Assembly: GCA_027577415.1 (NCBI GenBank)
Contig: JANBQS010000548.1
Location: forward strand, 1-15,555
Length of the DNA: 15,555 nucleotides
Direction: 5' to 3'
Origin: Coemansia sp. RSA 922
Taxonomy: Eukaryota; Kickxellomycota; Kickxellomycetes; Kickxellales; Kickxellaceae
Position numbers and translations under genes: made by a program. Below the pieces are notes generated by a model. That model saw only the letters and a program-made list of their open reading frames with translations. It had not been told where the DNA came from and made no database searches. Position 1 is the stretch's first letter, and each line of letters begins with the position of its first letter. Positions 1 through 11,500 of the stretch are shown here, one piece after another.

Positions 1-447
1 TGGCTTGCCATACAGAATGAGCACCGATGACGTCAATGTGACAAACACAATTATTAGTCGTTACTGCTATGCCTTGCGTGTGGCCGGCTAGTGGCTATAT
101 AGCCATATTTTGTCAACAATTCGTTGCGGAACGCTTGTCAACAAACTCCGGTCAATTAGGAAAGCAAGAGTCGCAAACGGGTCTAAACATTCTTCTCCAG
201 TCAAGTACTGAGGCGATAACGCTTGACATTATTCGCGGTAAGGATTTGTCGAGGGGGGGGATATTATCAGGTTTGTCAGCGATGTCTCCTTGTGGCCATC
301 AGGAATTATCCAGGGAGGCGTCAGCGTTTTCTATTCATATCTGCTTTTCATTATCAGCAAGGGACGCCTTGTATGACACATTGGCGTCATAGCAGTAGAC
401 CTGTAACATTTCTTATTGACAAAAATCATGCAGTTCATCAGTATATT
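1..447. other. Intergenic flank downstream of RRP42, no gene seen
   Basis: This stretch lies 3' of the minus-strand RRP42 gene. Open frames here are short, have skewed composition and match no family I recognise, so I call no gene. It contains a perfect TGACGTCA palindrome near the left edge (listed separately) and a run of eight G at 253-260. On the minus strand an AATAAG hexamer (412-417), about 30 nt beyond the RRP42 stop, is a weak candidate polyadenylation signal. The left edge may belong to the promoter of a neighbouring gene outside the window. Confidence 0.5.
28..35. promoter_or_regulatory. CRE/ATF-type palindrome TGACGTCA
   Basis: A perfect 8-bp TGACGTCA palindrome is visible. This is the classic binding site of CREB/ATF-type bZIP factors, and fungal Atf1/Sko1-like proteins use it. 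It lies about 1.35 kb from the RRP42 start, downstream of that gene, so if functional it more likely serves a gene to the left of the window. An 8-bp match can occur by chance, so function is unproven. Confidence 0.3.
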
Positions 448-1380
448 TTAGAACTGTACCAAAAACGTGCTACCTGTGCTTGGCTCATCGGCCTGGCTTG
501 ACAAGTGCAACTTTGCCTGGGCATAGTGAACATCAAATCTGGTCAACTCCTCGCGCGCAATGCGCTGAGCGGTCTCCAAGATCTCGGCGAGAAGAGAGGG
601 CGGAAAGCCACGGAACATGCCACCTTTCTGGATGGCGCATATCTCCATTGCTGGCGACACGGCGACAGTAAGCTTAGCCTGTGTAACAGCCTCCTCCTGC
701 TCAGAGGCATCAACGACATAGCGCTTGCCAATCTGGCTGAATGTCACGGAAATCGGCAGGTTCTTGGCTCCCTCCAATGGCGTTAGGTCCTCTGGATCAT
801 CAACGACATCAAACTCTGCCTGCATATTGCCCATCTCGTCACTAATAGTTTCCACAACCACGCGAGGTAGACTGGTTGACATTAGCGCTGCCCGTGTTGC
901 CCACACCAGCGTATCCACAATGCTTCCCTTGACATCCAAGACCAGTGCATCGATGTGAAGCACCCAGTACGCCTGCTTTGGGATGATGCATAGCTTCTTC
1001 AGATCCAAGCCGCTCTGTGGTCCGTTAAGGATTCGGTCTAGCAGTTGGGTAAGCTCAACATTGATCTCCTCAGCCCCGCGCCCCTCAAACTCTTGTGCTG
1101 CGCTAGGCGAGCACTCAACATTGCACACAATGGATCCCAAGTCCTCTGGCTCGCCTGGCGTCCACGAGTTAACCTCCGCCTTGACGCCTACCAATACATC
1201 AGTACCGACGCCAAGGTTTCCAATCCGACACCGTGCGCTGCCATTTGCCTGAGAGATCATGCCTGTGCGCAGGGATACCTCGCGCCGGTCTAAGCTGCCA
1301 CGGCCATCGGCCCGGAACCCGCTTTCAACGCCTCGAATAATATAGTCTTGTTCGGCTGGCGACAAGATCAGGCTGGCCAT
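448..1380 (-). CDS. RRP42: Exosome complex subunit Rrp42 (EXOSC7-like, RNase PH fold)
   Basis: Encodes 310 residues without introns. It is recognised as Rrp42/EXOSC7, one of six RNase PH-fold proteins forming the ring of the eukaryotic RNA exosome, which channels RNA to Rrp44/Rrp6 for 3'-5' processing and decay in nucleus and cytoplasm. Visible signatures: an N-terminal S-x-A-E-x-x-Y-I-x-x-G-V segment; R-x-D-G-R-G at about residues 23-28; a V-G-V-K-A-E strand; the C-S-P-S-A-x-x-E-F-E-G-R-G loop near residue 100; D-L-K-x-L-C-I with a following W-V-L-H-I-D strand; and a second RNase PH half around residues 195-265 with a Y-V-V-D-A-x-x-Q-E-E motif. Eukaryotic ring subunits are catalytically dead, so the role is structural and RNA-guiding. 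Human EXOSC7 has 291 residues and yeast Rrp42 about 265; the extra length here is mainly at the C-terminus. The start is chosen because family similarity begins at residue 4-7 and a TATA box lies just upstream. Confidence 0.93.
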   Translation of the reverse strand: MASLILSPAEQDYIIRGVESGFRADGRGSLDRREVSLRTGMISQANGSARCRIGNLGVGTDVLVGVKAEVNSWTPGEPEDLGSIVCNVECSPSAAQEFEGRGAEEINVELTQLLDRILNGPQSGLDLKKLCIIPKQAYWVLHIDALVLDVKGSIVDTLVWATRAALMSTSLPRVVVETISDEMGNMQAEFDVVDDPEDLTPLEGAKNLPISVTFSQIGKRYVVDASEQEEAVTQAKLTVAVSPAMEICAIQKGGMFRGFPPSLLAEILETAQRIAREELTRFDVHYAQAKLHLSSQADEPSTGSTFLVQF

Positions 1381-1432
1381 AGTAATATTTGCAAAGCTTG
1401 GTCGTGAAGTGTGGTGTAAATATCAGAGAAGA

Positions 1433-1439
1433 TTATATA
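1433..1439 (-). promoter_or_regulatory. Probable RRP42 TATA box
   Basis: Read on the minus strand this is TATATAA, ending about 53 bp upstream of the RRP42 start codon. Position and orientation fit a core promoter with a short 5' UTR. A ten-base A:T tract lies about 20 bp further upstream, which commonly opens chromatin at fungal promoters. Confidence 0.45.
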
Positions 1440-1533
1440 AAGTCTAAATTTATTAGTAGCTTTTTTTTTTCGCGAATAAAGCGTCGTTGATTCGCCGATC
1501 AACATCAGCTCTGATTTAGGCTTTGGGGCCATA

Positions 1534-1539
1534 CACGTG
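1534..1539. promoter_or_regulatory. CACGTG E-box, copy 1
   Basis: A palindromic CACGTG in the context TACACGTGA. Such sites bind bHLH factors (Cbf1/Pho4, Ino2/Ino4-like and SREBP-like families in fungi). It lies about 155 bp from the RRP42 start and about 1.05 kb from the FAS start. Which gene it serves, if any, cannot be told from sequence. Confidence 0.35.
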
Positions 1540-2024
1540 ACACTTTGATTTGCAGGCACTTTTGCTTGGCAAGAGCAAAAATACGAACAAGCAGTTCGGA
1601 AATTTTATTATATAAAAGTGAGGCTCACGCGAGGTGGCACTTGGAGCAACTGTAAATCAGCAAGCCTATTACGTACGAGAGAAATTGGACAAGGCTTGTA
1701 TGGCTGTCTCAGCCCAGTATTTACCTGTGAGATATATGCATTGTCGATCGAAAGGCAACAATGCTATGGCACGGGCATAATTTGTCGTGAGAGTAGTAAT
1801 CGACAGTCGATCAACGCCATGGCTGCTGCCGCTGGCGAATAACACACACGAGCTGGAGCAACAGTTGGCAAGTCAAAAGCCAAGCATATGACGTGCAGTT
1901 ACGCACGGCATTATTGCCAAGGGTTAGGGCAATGATCAAAATTGTGGATGGCTGCGAATATACAAAAGTGTAGTGGGTGATCCTGTTCAATCGTGCAGTT
2001 TATTCTCAGCGATAAGAATGCCTA

Positions 2025-2030
2025 CACGTG
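2025..2030. promoter_or_regulatory. CACGTG E-box, copy 2
   Basis: A second CACGTG with the same TACACGTG left flank as the copy at 1534, about 555 bp upstream of the FAS start codon. In yeasts FAS genes are controlled by bHLH factors through related CANNTG elements, so this is a reasonable candidate FAS control site. That link is inference. Confidence 0.35.
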
Positions 2031-2454
2031 GGAAGAAGAAGGCCACAGCAGATAAGCAAACCGATGAGTGATCGGCATGTTCATAGAAAAAGCCAGGTAC
2101 CAAATTGAATCAGTCAATGAGCCACAAATGAACACAAAAAGGAATAAAAGTGAACGAGCTGAAACGGAAACTGCCTTTACTCAGTGAAATTTGAAAGTCT
2201 GTGCGACATAAATTGGCCCTGAACCATTCTCCCGCCCGGTTTATTTACGATTGTCCTATTTGGATTGGCAAATTGCGATCTACGCGTTTGGTGTACAAAG
2301 GGTTTGTCTTTGTGGCAGGTGTGCAAGCGAGTGTTTAAATGCACACATATGACACCCGGGCTACTAGGCTCGTCGATTTTGGCTGTTCTACCACCATCTC
2401 TCCTGGCTGAGTTGGTAGATACCTGCGCATTCACTCGCGAGCTTGCTGGCGGCA

Positions 2455-2460
2455 TATAAA
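2455..2460 (+). promoter_or_regulatory. Probable FAS TATA box
   Basis: TATAAA about 125 bp upstream of the FAS start codon, followed by a pyrimidine-rich and A-rich stretch consistent with a transcription start zone and 5' UTR. An inverted CCAAT box lies about 190 bp further upstream, at 2264-2268. Confidence 0.5.
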
Positions 2461-2584
2461 GGCGACCATTTTCCGATCCATCATGTTCAAATTCCTGTCT
2501 CTCGACAATTTGACTCTGTTAAACACAAGCCTATTTACTCCTCACAACATCTAATATCGTATATTTATTCAAACTTTGCCTATT

Positions 2585-5500
2585 ATGCCTACTCTTCAGC
2601 AGATCCAGCTTGAGCGCGGCTCGGTTGTGTCTACATTTGCTGTGTCTGCTACTCACGCATCCGCGATTAGCGACCTGGTCAACACGTTTAGAGCCGATCC
2701 GGCCGAGATCCTTAGTGCCATCGAGCTCCACGCTGCCTTTATCCAGCACTGCGTCGAATATGGTAGCCTTGAGGCTGCGCTCGCTGTCTCTGACGCCTTT
2801 TGCCAGATCTACAACACTGCTACCAGCGACATCCATGTTGTCGTACAAGACAAGGGACTAGATGAATACGCAGCTCGGCGCGTACTCAAGGGTTACTTTT
2901 CAGCTTGGTCAATAGTCGATCGTCGTGACGACTTATCCATTCGGCCCGCCGCTCCAATACCAGCATTGTTCGCCGCAGAATCTACTGGTCTGATGGCCAT
3001 GTTCGGTGGCCAGCTGGGAGTGGGTAACTACTTGGAAGAGGCGACATGGCTACTCGACATCTATCGCCCGCTGCTGCTGGGCTTTGTGACTCACATGTCT
3101 GCCTTTCTGCATCGCGAGTCGCAGGACAAACGCATTTTGCGCATGTACTCCCAGGGCTTTGATGTTCTCCGCTGGCTCACTGCACCTGATGCCATTCCCA
3201 GCGAAACGTACTTGCTATCGTCGCCTATTTGCATGCCGCTCTTTGGACTCATCCAGCTTATGCACGTCATGGTTCTGTACAAGACCCTCGGGATCCCTCC
3301 CGGCGAATTGGCGAGGCACTTTAAAGGTAAGTTACGCCCGATGCGAGCAGCTACGCTACTAATGCAAGTCAAAAAAGCCTACGACTAACTCCAGTCTCAT
3401 TGATCCTGATTAAATTTATTGCTTGTAGTCGCCGTCGGCCATAGCTTGGGCATTGGCATTGCCGCTGCGTTTTCTACTCTCACCGACGAGCAATCGTTCT
3501 ACGACATCGGCGAAAAGATACTTGGTATTCAGTTACTAGTTGGTGCCTTTCCGCAACTCCAATACCCGATCCACCGTCTGGCCGCCTCAGCGACCAGAGA
3601 TTCTTTGCCAGATGTGGGTGGAGAGCCTCGTCCTATGCTATCGGTTCAGGGAGTTACCCGATCGGTGCTGGAGCGCCTTATTGCCGAATTTAACAGCCGC
3701 TGTTCATCGCCAGATGAGCATGTGTACCTGGCCGTGACTAACTCTTACGATCGGTTCCTTGTAGCCAGCCACTCAAAGTCTGCAGTTCAGCTGGCTGAGT
3801 TTCTGGGCAATGAGTCAGCGGATCCCGATGAAGACCAGTCGCGTACTCCCTTTCCCTTGCGCAAGCCAGTGATCGCTGTTCAGTACACAGCCATTTCGGT
3901 GCCATACCACTGCGTTTTGCTCGAGTCGGCTGCCGATTTGGCGCACGCAATGGCTGTCGAGAAGGAGTGGATTCTCCATTCGGGGGATATGCAAATCGCA
4001 GTGCGCGCTGGCGACGACGGTCACGACATTCGTACTGAGACCGATCTAACTCGGTATCTTATTGACAGCATTTGTGTGCTGCCTGTAGACTGGCCGCAGG
4101 CTACCCAGTACCCGGGTATCACGCACATTGTTGACTTTGGTCCCGGTGGTCTCAGCGGCTTTGGCATGATAGCTTACAAGAACATCGAGGGCATGGGCGT
4201 TCCTGTCGTCTGCACTGGCGCCCTGGTTTCTCATAGCTCCAAGTCGTACCTGGGCTCCAAGGCCGATTTGTACCAAACAGAACTAGCTAGCGTCACAACT
4301 GTTCCTAACTGGTTGGCAGAGTTTGGACCCAAGCTAGTGCGCACCGCCCACGATAGTCAGCTCCACATTGACACGCCAATGTCTCGCGTGTTGGGAGCAC
4401 CGACAGTCATGGTTGGTGCTATGATGCCCACAACGATCAACGAGCACTTTATCGCAGCTGTTAACAGCGCCGGGTACCACACAGAGCTGGCTGGCGGCGG
4501 TATAATCCTCGAGGCTGACTTGGAGCGCAGGATCGACAACCTTGTAAATCTGTCCAAGCCTGGACAAGGTATTACGCTCAACTGCATCTACATTGACCAG
4601 CGCCAGTGGAGCTTCCAGTTCCCTGCCTTGTTACGCATGCGCACCAAGGGCGTACCAGTTGCTGGTCTGTGCATCGGTGGCGGTGTCCCATCTCTCGACA
4701 GCGCTGCGACTATTATCAATTCGCTACGTTCTGCTGGCATCCGTCATGTCGCCTTCAAGCCCAACGCTGCCGAGGCTATTCGTGTTGTTGTCAACATCGC
4801 CAAGGCACACGCTGACTTTCCCGTTGTGCTGCAGTGGACGGGCGGCAGGTCAGGCGGTCATCACTCGTTTGAGGACTTTCACCAGCCGATTCTCGAGACC
4901 TACGCCGCCGTGCGCTCATGCCCTAACATTGCGCTGCTAGCTGGGTCTGGTTTTGGCGATGCTGAGGGCTCGTTGCCCTACATTACTGGCGACTGGAGCG
5001 TTGCATTTGGGCGCGCGCCAATGCCGTTTGATGGCATCTTGCTTGGATCGCGAGTGATGGTCGCCAAGGAGGCCGGTACGGCGCAGGCGGCAAAGGAGCT
5101 AATAGTCGCCGCGCCTGGCTTAAGCGACGCCGAGTGGCACAAGTCCCTCAATGGCATCGAGGGAGGTGTGACTACGATAGTCAGCGAGTACGGCGAGCGC
5201 AATCACTCTCTTGTCACCAGAGGAACAGTACTAGTCAAGGAGCTGAGGAACACTATTATTAGCCAACCTCGCGAGAAGCACGCTGCGCTGTTGCTGGCTC
5301 GAAAGAACGAGATCATCGCTCGCCTTAACAGCGACTATCTGCGGCCGTGGTTTGGGCGCAAGACAGACGGGCGCGTGGTGGATCTGGAGGAGATGACTTA
5401 TGCCGAGGTCATTAGCCGTCTGGTCGAGCTCATGTACGTCAAGCACCAACAGCGCTGGGTCCACGAGTCGTATCGCCGACTGGCCTATGAGTTTGTAGTC

Positions 5501-8500
5501 CGTGCTGAGCGCCGTCTTGGTACAGACTTGCCCGAGATGACTATTATGCCCGAACTTCAGGACGTACCACCGCCAGAGCTAGCGCAGTCCTTTACCGCAA
5601 GATACTCCACTGCTGAGTCCCAGCTGCTGCACTCCGAGGACGTTCAGTTCTTTATTGCTATTTGTAAACGTACCGGCCAAAAACCAGTTCCATTTATCGC
5701 TATCCTGGACGAGGACTTTGGTCGTATGTTCATGAAAGACAGCTTCTGGCAGTCGGAGGACTTGGACGTAGTGCCTGAACAAGATCCGCAACGAATCGCT
5801 ATCCAGCAAGGAGTGGTTTCCACTCGATTCGCTACCACAGTCAATGAGCCGGTCAAGGATATCCTAGACGGCGTATATCACGGCCATATTGCCGCGCTGC
5901 TTAACCGCGACTATGGTGGCGATGCTGAGAACGTTCCAGTTGTCGAGTGTATTGGCGCCCAACCAGTAGCTGTGGCGTTACCCGCAAGTGTCACTGTGCA
6001 AGAAACTGACTCGAAGCGCATGTATCAGTTGCCTGTCGCTCAGGACCAGTTGCCCGAACTCAGCGTGTGGCTCGATGCTCTTGCTGGTCCGACCAATAAC
6101 TGGCTGCGTGCCTTGCTGACTGCGCCGGCGATTGTCGAGGGCGCTAGCTATGTTGATAACTATGTCCGGCGTGCTTTGCGCCCTCGCGTCAGCCAAGTTG
6201 TTACTGTGCAAGCGAATGGTCGTCAGCCTCAGTCACTAGTTATTGCCAACATCCATGGCATGGTCGACCTTTCAATCGAGCGTCTGGACGAGAGTATTGA
6301 GCTAAAGATCTTCCAGCCAACTCCTACGGGACTCGCCACTTTGCAGTATCGATTTGTGTACCAGCCGGCGCAGTATCTGACACCTATCCACTTGGTCGTT
6401 GAGGGCCATGGCGACAACACTCGGCAGCTTTATAGAGAAACTTGGATCGACAACTCTGATGCGCCGTCGGAGTTTGAGGACCATGTTGACCCGGACGCTC
6501 TACTTCTTGGCAATGGTTTCAAGATCACCGAGGATCACGTGTACTCTATGTGTCAGATTGTCGGCAACAGCTCGCAGCACTACTTGCAAGCAATCGACTC
6601 GGGGCTGCGTGTGCCAATGGAGTTCTTTTACTACTCTGCCACACCGGCCATCATGCGCATTCTGGCATCGACGGTGTTTGGAGATGGACAGCTTGGCATT
6701 GTCCATCTCTACAACAAAATAGAGCTTGTCGACGGTACAACTCCATTGATGGTCGGCGACACAGTCCGCAGCAGCCTACGCATCGATAGCATTACCAATA
6801 CGGCATCTGGAAAGCGATTCAAGGTGCTGGGCAACCTGAGCCGTGCTGGCCAAGTCATTGCACATATTGAAACCGCGTTCATCAGCCGCAACATCCCGGT
6901 CTGCGTGGAAGAGACGTTCGAGCGAACGAATGGACAGCGGTTCACCATCCAGTTGGCCACAGCAAACGATGTCACGGCACTGATGGCCAAAGAGTGGTTT
7001 TTGTCCAGCGACGAAGCCTCGGTCCACCTCGTACCTGGCTCGCAAGTTGAGTTCTGCCTTGATTCGATGTACCGGTTCAAGAGCGACGACGTCTATTCGA
7101 GTATCTTGACAACCGGCTGTGCTTCTATCCTGTTGCCCACTGGACGCCCGGTCCACATTGCTAATGTGCACTTTGAGTGCGGTACGTCTGTCAAGGATCA
7201 AGTGATCGAGTACTTGCGCCGGCATGAAGGGCCTTCAACCACGTCGCTGTCTGACGGCGATGGCTACTCGCTGGTATCTCCAAGCAACCAGGCGCTGCTG
7301 CAAGTCACGGTCCCTGACTCGAACTGGGAGTACGCCAAAGTGTCTGCCGACGGCAATGCGATCCACACCAATCCCTACATTGCTGATGTGGCCGGTTTGC
7401 CTGGCACAATTACGCATGGACTGTGGACCAGCGCGTCAACTAGGGCGCTGGTTGAGTGCTTCGCTGCGAATGACGAGCCAGAGCGCATTCGTATGTACCA
7501 GACCAACTTTGTCGGGATGGTGCTGCCCAAAGACCAGCTACGTACGGAGCTGCTCCATGTTGGCATGAAGGGCGGGCGCATGTTGGTCAAGGGTGTTACG
7601 TCAAAGGTCGACGGAGGGCCAGTTCTCGAGTGCACTGCCGAGATTGAACAGCCAGCCACAGCATATGTCTTTACGGGCCAGGGCTCTCAAGAGGTTGGCA
7701 TGGGCATGAATCTCTACAAGGAGTCGATTGCAGCTCGTAGCATTTGGAACCGTGCGGACCGGCACATGGTTGCCAAGTACGGCGTATCTTTGCTTGAGAT
7801 TGTCCGGACCAATCCCAAAGAGTTGACGGTGCACTTTTGCAGCAGAACCGGCGAAGAGCTACAGCGCAACTATATGTCGCTTGCCAGAAGCGGCAGCAAC
7901 AGCGGTGGAGTTAAAGGTGAAGTTCTACCGATGTTCCCTGATATTACTTTGGATTCATCGAGCTACACACACCGGTCGCCTACTGGACTCCTTAACGCGA
8001 CGCAGTTCACGCAAGTCATCTTGGTTACGTTTGCCATGGCGGCGGTGGCCGATATGCGCGCCAACTCGCTTGTACAAAAGGACGCCGTGTTTGCTGGACA
8101 TTCGCTCGGCGAGTACGCAGCATTGGCTTCGATAAACAGCCTGTTTACACTTGAGGACGCCTTGGATATTTGTTTCTACCGCGGCCTGCTTATGCAACTG
8201 GCGGTTGAACGCGATGCCCAGGGACGTTCGCAGTACGGCATGGTAGCTGTAGACCCGTCCCGTTTAGGCCATGGCGTTGATGACAGTGTGCTAGCTACGG
8301 TGATTGCCGTCATCTGTGAGCATAGCCAGGGACTATTGGAAGTCGTCAATTACAACGTGCGTGGCTCTCAGTATGTTGTCGCTGGTACGCTGCGTCAGTT
8401 GACGGTACTGCGTCTGGTTCTCGATGGCATTTCTAGGCAAAGTGCACCGAACGATGGTGATTGGCAAGCGCGCATTTCTTTAATCGTTAGCGATGTCTTG

Positions 8501-11500
8501 GCTACACCTGTCGACAGCCAACCTGTGCGTGGTCGTGCGACTATCCCCTTGCCGGGAATCGACGTACCATTCCACTCTAACCAACTTCTCCCAGGCGTCA
8601 ACGAGTTCCGCGCTGTCCTTCAAGAGAAGATCCGATCGGAGAACATTGACTACTCGGCGTTGCATCTCCGCTACGTTCCCAATTTGACGGCAGTGCCATT
8701 CGAGGTGTCGCGAGAATATTTTAGCCTCGTCCACAGCATTACTGGGTCGCCTGTCGCAGCCAGTGTACTGGGCAGTTGGACAGACGCCTCAGTAGATAGC
8801 GATGATGACGTTGCGAGACTCGCAGCAATTCTCCTGGTTGAGCTCCTGGCTTACCAGTTTGCCTCGCCCGTTCAGTGGATCGACACTCAGGACGTCCTTC
8901 TCGGTAGACTTGGCATGCGTCGCTTGGTGGAGATCGGTGTCAGTCCCGTTCTTAGCGGCATGTCAACCAAGACACTCAAAGGCTCGCCGCGTTCGGACAA
9001 GCATGTAGACGTGCTACATGTTGAGCGCGACAGAGACGCAATCTACTATATCCAGCAGACCCTAGAGGCGGCCGAGCCTGTGATCTCGCAGCCGACGCCC
9101 AGTGAGTCATCAGCGCAGCCCGAGCAATCTTCTTTGCCTGCGACGACGGTTGTGGTTGAGCCCACTACGCCTGTTGTACAGTCCTCGGGCACTGCGGCGC
9201 CACTCGTCGATGTTCCACTCCAAGCTTTGGATGTCGTGCATGCCATTGTGGCTCACACGACTAAGCGCTCACTGGCTGACGTGCCACCGCAAAAGTCGAT
9301 CAAGAGCTTGATGGGTGGCAAGTCGACGCTGCAGAACGAGATCGTTGGTGACCTGCACAAGGAGTTTGGCAGCAAGGTTCCCGACAAGGCCGAGGATCTC
9401 TCGCTGCAAGATCTGGCGGCAGCCATTGGAACGTTTGGTGGCAATTTGGGCAAGCACACACAGTCACACTTGGCACGGCTGTTCAGCAACAAAATGCCAG
9501 GCGGTATTTCGCTATCGTCTTCTCGGAGCACCCTGCAGTCTGCATATGGTCTAGGACCGCATCGCCAGGATGCTCTATTGCTAGTAGCCCTGACGATGGA
9601 GCCGTCCGGTCGACTGTCTGGCGAGGCTGAAGCCAAGGCGTGGCTGGATTCTGTTGCTCAGGCGTACGCTGCCAAGATTGGCATATCTTATGCTGCCGCT
9701 GCCGCCAGTGCTGGCAGCTCCAGTGGTCAGACCGGCGCACCCGTCATTAGCAGCGCTGAGATGGAGAAGATGCAGCAGAAGCAGCACGAGCATATCCGGC
9801 AGCAGATCCAGGTACTGGCACGCTACGCCGGAATTGACCCTCGCGAAGGAGCACGAATGGCTGAAGACGAGCAAGTCAAGGCGGCTTTGCTGCAGACAAA
9901 GCTTGACGGCATTGCGGCTGAGCTTGGTGATGAGCTCATTGACGGCGTACGGCCACTGTTCGATGCGCACAAGGCTCGCCACTTTGACTCGAGCTGGAAC
10001 TGGGCGCGCCAGGAGGCATACGAGCTGATCCAACAGGCGATTATCAGCTGTTCAGTTGGACCTGCCAGTGTATTTGCGAGCGTCGACGAAGCTGCACTTC
10101 AGCGGCTGAAGAATCGGTCCAGTCCGGGTCTGATCCAGATGCTCGCCGGGTCGCTGTCCATCTTGCAGACGGCCAATGATGAGTCGTTGGAGCCAGCCAT
10201 TCGGATTGTGTCGCAACTGCACGATGCCTGTACTCAATCTCTAGTGCAGTCGCCTGTCTACCGTGAGCTTTCTGTGCCCACCGGTCCGCAAGTTGATATT
10301 GGCCCCGACGGTACTGTGAAGTATTCCGAGGTACCACGCCCAGATGAGCCTTCGTTTACCGCTTTTGTCGAGCATATACGCCAGCCGATGGCGCAGGGTG
10401 TGCCACCTCACATTCATCTCAAGAAGCGATATGAAAGCGACAATATGTCGTACAATGCCGAGCTGTCTACAGTATACTACGAGGGCTTGAACGAGATATG
10501 TGGTAGCGGTCTGTCGTTTGCCGGCAAGACTGCTTTAGTCACCGGCTGTGGGCGAGGCTCGATTGGTGCTGACATTGTCCTTCGTCTACTTAGCGGCGGC
10601 GCCAAAGTAATCGTCACGACGTCGAGCTACAGTCGCAAGACTTCGCTGTTCTTCGGAGACATGTACCGCACTCATGGCGCACGTGGCTCCGAGCTGGTTG
10701 TTGTTCCATTCAACCAGGCCTCCACTGGCGACGTCAAGCAGCTGGTCGACTACATTTACAGCAAAACTGGCTCGACCAAGGGTTTGGGCTGGGACCTCGA
10801 CTATGTCATTCCATTCGCCGCAATATCCGATATTGGTAGCTTTGCGACCAACCTCGGCTCGCGCTCGGAGCTGGCGCAGCGAGTCCAGCTCACTAACGTG
10901 TTGCGTCTTTTGGGTACCATTAAAGACACCAAGGAGCAGCTCGGTTACAATACTCGGGCCTCACTGGTAGTTTTGCCGTTGTCCCCCAACCATGGCGACT
11001 TTGGCGGCGATGGGCTCTACAGCGAGTGCAAGCTAGGCCTGGAGAGCACATTCGTCCGGTGGGAGTCAGAGTCGTGGCAAGACTACTTGTCTATCGCTGG
11101 CGCAATTATCGGGTGGACGCGTGGCACGAGCCTGATGGCCTCCAACGACTGGTGCGCTAAAGATTTTGAGACTCGAGGTGTACGCACATTTACTGCCAGC
11201 GAGATGTCCTTTATGATTCTTGGCCTTCTTCGCCAGCCTGTTCGTCGCCTTGCGCAGCGTGAGCCGATTTGGGCCGATCTCAGCTCCGGGATGACGCGCT
11301 TCAAGCATACTAGCACGGTCAACAACAACGCTCGGCAGGCTATTTTGCAGAAGAGCAGCGCCCTGCAGCATGTTGCCCGAGAAGCTGCTCGTGACTATGC
11401 AGCCATGATTCTTAGGAGCCACTCGAAGCCAGACACAACAGTTGATGAGGGACCTTTGGCCAAGCACAAGCACCACTTCCCGGCGCCTCGTCAGTACGAG

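Larger units (their letters stand above)
1381..2584. other. Divergent intergenic/promoter region between RRP42 and FAS
   Basis: About 1.2 kb separates the two divergent genes. No protein or RNA gene is convincing here. It holds a minus-strand TATA box close to RRP42, a ten-T tract (1461-1470) of the nucleosome-excluding poly(dA:dT) type, two CACGTG palindromes, an inverted CCAAT (2264-2268), a further TATAAA (1611-1616) with no convincing gene after it, and a TATAAA about 125 bp before the FAS start. The last 100 bp are pyrimidine- and A-rich, as is typical for a fungal 5' UTR. Confidence 0.6.

Noticed and set aside
69..501. Overlapping plus-strand ORFs of 107 and 92 codons at the left end
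   Set aside because: No recognisable motifs, mixed composition, and they run into the RRP42 3' end. Probably chance.
2018..2071. Tiny ORF, 17 codons, starting M-P-T-R-G-K-K-K
   Set aside because: Too short to judge, no donor site continues it, and it overlaps a CACGTG site in a promoter region. Its basic composition alone is not evidence of a gene.
2400..2450. Sequence resembling a tRNA D-arm (GAGTTGGTAGATA)
   Set aside because: No B-box follows at tRNA spacing and no acceptor stem can be drawn.
2177..2455. 92-codon minus-strand ORF, and a 64-codon plus-strand ORF opposite it, just upstream of FAS
   Set aside because: Composition looks random, no family is recognised, and both lie within the FAS promoter.
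6709..7225. Long antisense ORFs of 123 and 149 codons inside FAS, with similar ones elsewhere (e.g. 9581-10033 and 11696-12124)
   Set aside because: These are shadows of the strongly conserved FAS frame; their sequences carry no independent domain pattern.
9085..9220. Low-complexity Pro/Ser/Ala/Thr-rich stretch within FAS, considered as an insertion
   Set aside because: A flexible linker between the MPT-proximal alpha N-terminus and ACP is normal in fungal FAS.
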